From Thermoleophilia bacterium (GTDB lineage: Bacteria > Actinomycetota > Thermoleophilia > Gaiellales > Gaiellaceae): DNA of 33,343 bases. The stretch covers positions 1 through 33,343 of the forward strand of contig JAICNY010000007.1 of assembly GCA_025930955.1 (NCBI GenBank). The letters run 5' to 3'. Below the pieces are notes generated by a model. It did not search any database, was not told the origin of the DNA, and was given only the letters and a program-made list of their open reading frames with translations. Numbering within the stretch: position 1 is the first letter of the stretch; every line of letters starts with the position of its first letter. A program made the translations under genes and the position numbers. Below, piece by piece: positions 30,185 to 33,343 of this stretch.

Positions 30185-31869
30185 ACCGCCTCCAGCCGCG
30201 CCGCGCGCAGGAGGACCCGCGCAAGTGTCCCGCCGCCGGGCGCAGCATCGATGTGGACGTCGCCGCCGAGCGCGCGTGCCGACTCGCGGGCGATCGCGAG
30301 CCCGAGGCCGAAGCGGTCGGCCGCGCGGCCCTCGACGCGGTAGAAGCGGTCGAAGAGCCGCTTGCGCGCCCGGGCAGGCACGCCCGGGCCGGTGTCCGCG
30401 ACCTCGATCGCGACGCCGTCGCCGTTCGCCTCCGCCGAGAGCCGGATCGTCCCCTCCTCCGTGTGGTGCGCCGCGTTCGCCGCGAGGTTCGCAACCGCCT
30501 GCTCGAGGAGGTCGGCGTCGGCGAGCGCCTCGAGGCCCGGCGGGCACGCGACCTCGACCCGGACGCCGGGCGGCGCCTGGAGCGCGCCCGCGACGGCCTC
30601 GAGCAGCGGCAGGATGCGGACGGGCGCGAGCTCGACGCGCTCGGCCCCGGTTTGCGCGCGCGCGAGCACGAGGAGCGCCCGCGTCAGCCGGCTCAGCCGG
30701 CGGCCCTCACGCTCGATGAGGGCGAGGAAGCGGCCGCGCGCGTCGGGGTCGTCGAGCGCGCCCGCCTGCAGTGCCTCGACCGCGCCGAGGATCGTCTGGA
30801 GCGGAGTCCGGAGCTCATGCGACGCGTTCGAGACGAACTCGCGCTCGGCGCGCCGGCGGCGCTCCTGCTCGGAGACGTCGTCGAGCACGAGCATCGCCGT
30901 GTCCGCGCCGTGCGCGGGGATGCCGACGACGGCGAGCGTCCGGTCGCCGTCCACGACACGTTCGTGCGCCACGGTGGCGCCGGGGCGGAAGAGCTCGGCG
31001 GCGAGCGCGCCGAGGCGGGGCTCGGGCACGGGCGCGCCCTCTTCGAGGCGCGCAGGCGCGAGAAGCTCCGCGGCGGCCTCGTTCGCGAACTCGACCGTGC
31101 CGTCCGGGGCAATCGTGACGACGCCCTCGTGGAGGCGCTCGAGCAGCCGTTCGAGGCGGTCGCGCTCCCGGCCGAGCTCGGTGAACGCCTCGCGGAGGTG
31201 GAGCCGCATCCGATCGAGCGACGCGGCGAGCGCGCCGACCTCGTCGGGAAAGCGAGCGGTCACGGGCCGGTCGAAGTCGCGCGCCTCGATCGCCGCCGCC
31301 GATGCGGCGATGCGGCGCAGCCGCCGCGCGATGAGCGCCGCGACGAGGATTCCGGCAAGGCCGCCGACGAGCACGCCCCAGAGCGCCGCCTCGGTGATGG
31401 TCGAGCGGGCAAGGCCCAACCCGGCCTCGAGCTCCGGGTGGCTCGCGAACGCGACGACCGCGCTCGCCGGCCCGCTCCGCACCGGGAGGGCGACGACCGT
31501 TCCTGCGCCGTCGCCGGCGGTCTCCACGTACCGCCGCCCGGCGAGCGCCTCGTCGAGCGCCGTTCCGCTGTCCGGGACGAGCTCGAGCGGGATCCCGCGC
31601 GAGCGCGCGGAGGTCAGGAGTGTCCCGTCCTCGGCGAACGCGAAGAGCGCGATCGGCAGCTCGTTCGAGGCGCGCGTCGTGACCCCCTGAACCGCCTCGA
31701 CGTCGGCCGCGCGCGAGATCCGGCCGGCCGCGTCGACGCTGTAGCCGACGGCGATGTTCCCGGCGCGGCCCTCGAACTCCGCGTCGAAGCGGCCGACGAA
31801 CACGGCCGCGACGGCGGCCGCGGTGGTCGCCACGAGGAGCGCAAGGACCGCGGCGAGCCAGACGCGCAT
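30181..31869 (-). CDS. Membrane sensor histidine kinase
   Basis: 562 residues from ATG 31869 (AGGA 9 nt upstream); ATG 31893 would add 8 residues. TM1 about 5-25, an extracytoplasmic sensor to about 160, TM2 162-182, HAMP to about 235, a PAS-like part about 240-330 (GVVTIAPDGTVEFANEAAAELL), HisKA with phosphorylated His351 (SNASHELRTPL), and the ATPase domain with N box, DTGPGVP and FGLGLAIAR. It senses an unknown signal at the membrane and phosphorylates the regulator encoded next, with which it overlaps by 4 nt. All catalytic blocks look intact. Confidence 0.94.
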   Translation of the reverse strand: MRVWLAAVLALLVATTAAAVAAVFVGRFDAEFEGRAGNIAVGYSVDAAGRISRAADVEAVQGVTTRASNELPIALFAFAEDGTLLTSARSRGIPLELVPDSGTALDEALAGRRYVETAGDGAGTVVALPVRSGPASAVVAFASHPELEAGLGLARSTITEAALWGVLVGGLAGILVAALIARRLRRIAASAAAIEARDFDRPVTARFPDEVGALAASLDRMRLHLREAFTELGRERDRLERLLERLHEGVVTIAPDGTVEFANEAAAELLAPARLEEGAPVPEPRLGALAAELFRPGATVAHERVVDGDRTLAVVGIPAHGADTAMLVLDDVSEQERRRRAEREFVSNASHELRTPLQTILGAVEALQAGALDDPDARGRFLALIEREGRRLSRLTRALLVLARAQTGAERVELAPVRILPLLEAVAGALQAPPGVRVEVACPPGLEALADADLLEQAVANLAANAAHHTEEGTIRLSAEANGDGVAIEVADTGPGVPARARKRLFDRFYRVEGRAADRFGLGLAIARESARALGGDVHIDAAPGGGTLARVLLRAARLEAV

Positions 31870-31957
31870 GCTGAGCGTTCCTGGTACGCCCATGAGGAGT
31901 CCATGCCCCCTCGCGGCCCAACGTACCCCGGGGAGCCGACCGGCGTAGGATCCGCGT

Positions 31958-33127
31958 ATGCGGGGCCGGCCCTCTCGCCTCGACGGCATTCCGGGCATCG
32001 GGGTCGACCGGATGGGCGACGCGGCCGACGCCGCGGGCGATCCCGGGCTGCTTCGGCTGGAGAACCTCGACACGGACGTCCGCCCGCCCGATGCGGCGCT
32101 CGCCGCCACGCGGGCCGCGGTCGACGACGACGCAGCGAACAGCTACCTGCCCTTCCCCGGGCACGCGGGGCTCCGCCGGGCGGCGGCCGCGCACGTGTCC
32201 GCGCTCGCCGGGGTCGAGTACGACTGGCGCGCCTCGTGCGTCGTCGCGGCGGGCGGGCTGAACGGGATCCTGAACGTCCTCCTCGCGATCCTCGACCCGG
32301 GCGACGAGGTCGTCCTCGCCGAGCCCGTCTACGTCGGGCTCCTGAACCGCGTCCGCGTCGCCGGCGGGGTGCCGCGGCTCGCGCGCCTCGTGCCGGGCGC
32401 GGGCGGCTGGCGCCTCGACCTCGACTCGCTCCGCGCCGCGGTCGGCCCGCGCACGCGCGCGATCCTCGCCGTGAGCCCCTCGATGCCGACCGGCGCCGTC
32501 CACGACGGCGAGGAGTGGGAGGCGATCGCCGAGCTCTGCCGCGAGCACGACCTCTGGCTCGTGGACGACGCGGCGTTCGAGCGGCTGCTCTTCGACGGGC
32601 GCGAGGTCCTCCACCCCGCCTCGCTCCACGGGATGGCCGAGCGGACGATCGTCGTCGGCTCGGCTTCGAAGGAGCTCCGCATGATCGGCTGGCGCGTCGG
32701 CTGGGTCGTCGGCCCGCCGGACGTGATCGCGGACGTCGGCCTCGTCGGGATCTCGAACGTCGTCTGCCAGGTCGGGATCGCGCAGGCCGCCGTCGAGGCG
32801 GCGCTCACGGACGACGACGGGGTGCCCGCCTTCGCCGCGGAGCTCGAGCGGCGGCGCGACCTCATCCTGCGGGAGCTCGACGGGCTCCCGGTGCTCGCGC
32901 CCCACGGCGGCTGGTCGCTCCTCCTCGACACCGGCGCGCTCGGGCTTTCGGGCGCCGAGGCGAGCGCACGGCTCTTCACGGACGGCCGCGTCGCGGCGAC
33001 GCCGATGGAGAACTGGGGCAGCGAGGACACGGCGCGCTACCTCCGGTTCGTCTACGCGAACGAGCCGGTCGAGCGGCTGGCCGGGCTCGGCGAGCGCGTC
33101 CGGCGCGCGCTCGGATCGGATGCCTGA
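31958..33127 (+). CDS. PLP-dependent aminotransferase (class I/II, fold type I)
   Basis: 389 residues. The PLP lysine is Lys238 (GSASKELRMIGWRVGW), the ring-pairing Asp is 203 (LVDDAAFERL), and Arg246 is in the place of the phosphate arginine. The NP(x)NPTG stretch reads SPSMPTG (173-179), so the usual Asn is Ser, and substrate range may differ. The reaction is transfer of an amino group between an amino acid and a 2-oxo acid; the substrate cannot be named. The start is ATG 31958 with GGA about 8 nt upstream, divergent from the kinase. It overlaps the next gene by 8 nt, indicating one transcript. Confidence 0.88.
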   Translation: MRGRPSRLDGIPGIGVDRMGDAADAAGDPGLLRLENLDTDVRPPDAALAATRAAVDDDAANSYLPFPGHAGLRRAAAAHVSALAGVEYDWRASCVVAAGGLNGILNVLLAILDPGDEVVLAEPVYVGLLNRVRVAGGVPRLARLVPGAGGWRLDLDSLRAAVGPRTRAILAVSPSMPTGAVHDGEEWEAIAELCREHDLWLVDDAAFERLLFDGREVLHPASLHGMAERTIVVGSASKELRMIGWRVGWVVGPPDVIADVGLVGISNVVCQVGIAQAAVEAALTDDDGVPAFAAELERRRDLILRELDGLPVLAPHGGWSLLLDTGALGLSGAEASARLFTDGRVAATPMENWGSEDTARYLRFVYANEPVERLAGLGERVRRALGSDA

Positions 33128-33343
33128 CGCGCTCCTCGTTCACGGCGGGACGGTCGTGGACGGGACGGGCGGGCAGGCGCGGCGCGGCGACGTCCTCGTC
33201 CGCGACGGCCGCGTGGAGGCGCTCGGGACGCTCGGGCCCTCGCCCGGGGCGCGCGTGCTCGACGCGGAGGGGCTCGTCGTCGCTCCCGGCTTCGTCGACC
33301 TGCACACGCACGCCGACTTCACGCTCCTCGCCTTCCCGGAGGC
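33120..33343 (+). CDS. D-aminoacylase-like amidohydrolase, 5' part only
   Basis: The first 74 codons are present; the gene continues outside the window. MPDALLVHGGTVVDGTG starts the small composite beta domain of metal-dependent amidohydrolases, and APGFVDLHTHADFTLL holds the first metal histidines (HTH) followed by Asp. HxHADFTLL matches N-acyl-D-amino-acid deacylases better than dihydropyrimidinases. The ATG at 33120 is inside the aminotransferase stop region (8-nt overlap). Inference: aminotransferase and deacylase together process an amino acid or its D-form. The rest of the metal site lies beyond the window. Confidence 0.82.
   Translation, partial: MPDALLVHGGTVVDGTGGQARRGDVLVRDGRVEALGTLGPSPGARVLDAEGLVVAPGFVDLHTHADFTLLAFPE

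Overview
The window is very GC-rich (roughly 70% or more by eye). It has many GTG and TTG starts, dense 4-nt gene overlaps, and families typical of Actinomycetota: DUF305, LVIVD, DUF255, UdgX, LtrA and an RsbU N-terminal domain. I read it as a chromosomal contig of an actinobacterium, most likely a Thermoleophilia-like lineage; the lineage is inference. I see no insertion sequence, phage gene, CRISPR array or rRNA.

Layout. 1-890: 3' end of a secreted protein and its terminator. 1059-4797 (minus): TetR regulator and a stressosome module (RsbR, RsbS, RsbT, an RsbX-like phosphatase, and an RsbU-N/GAF protein without the usual phosphatase domain). 4828-5779: promoter and PRC-barrel gene, tRNA-Ala(TGC), small UspA-like protein. 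5881-9704: secreted matrixin-like protease, conserved hypothetical, membrane diguanylate cyclase, two small membrane proteins. 9718-11020: divergent NrtR-type regulator and nicotinamidase. 11085-15573: membrane protein, DUF255 thioredoxin-domain protein, secreted beta-propeller, UdgX, and a broken YVTN propeller gene. 15758-21921: F420/NADP-type dinucleotide-binding protein, membrane phosphoesterase, membrane-anchored alpha/beta hydrolase, then a lipid cluster (PAP2, GDPD, LPG-synthase-like flippase). 21944-26212: ABM-fold protein, LtrA, and a divergent pair of LVIVD-repeat secreted protein and DUF305 lipoprotein. 26256-29410 (minus): five genes joined by four consecutive 4-nt overlaps. 29495-31869 (minus): OmpR-type regulator and histidine kinase. 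31958-33343: aminotransferase and the start of a D-aminoacylase-like amidohydrolase.

The most unusual content is the five-gene chain at 26256-29410: general-stress-protein domain, STAS anti-sigma antagonist, secreted HExxHxxGxxH protease with about 3.6 Trp/Pro-rich tandem repeats, lipoprotein, and a six-helix channel with an intact S4 arginine ladder but no TVGYGD filter. It looks like an uncharacterised envelope or ion stress operon. It lies directly downstream of a two-component system. Together with the stressosome and the membrane diguanylate cyclase, it makes signalling and stress the dominant theme.
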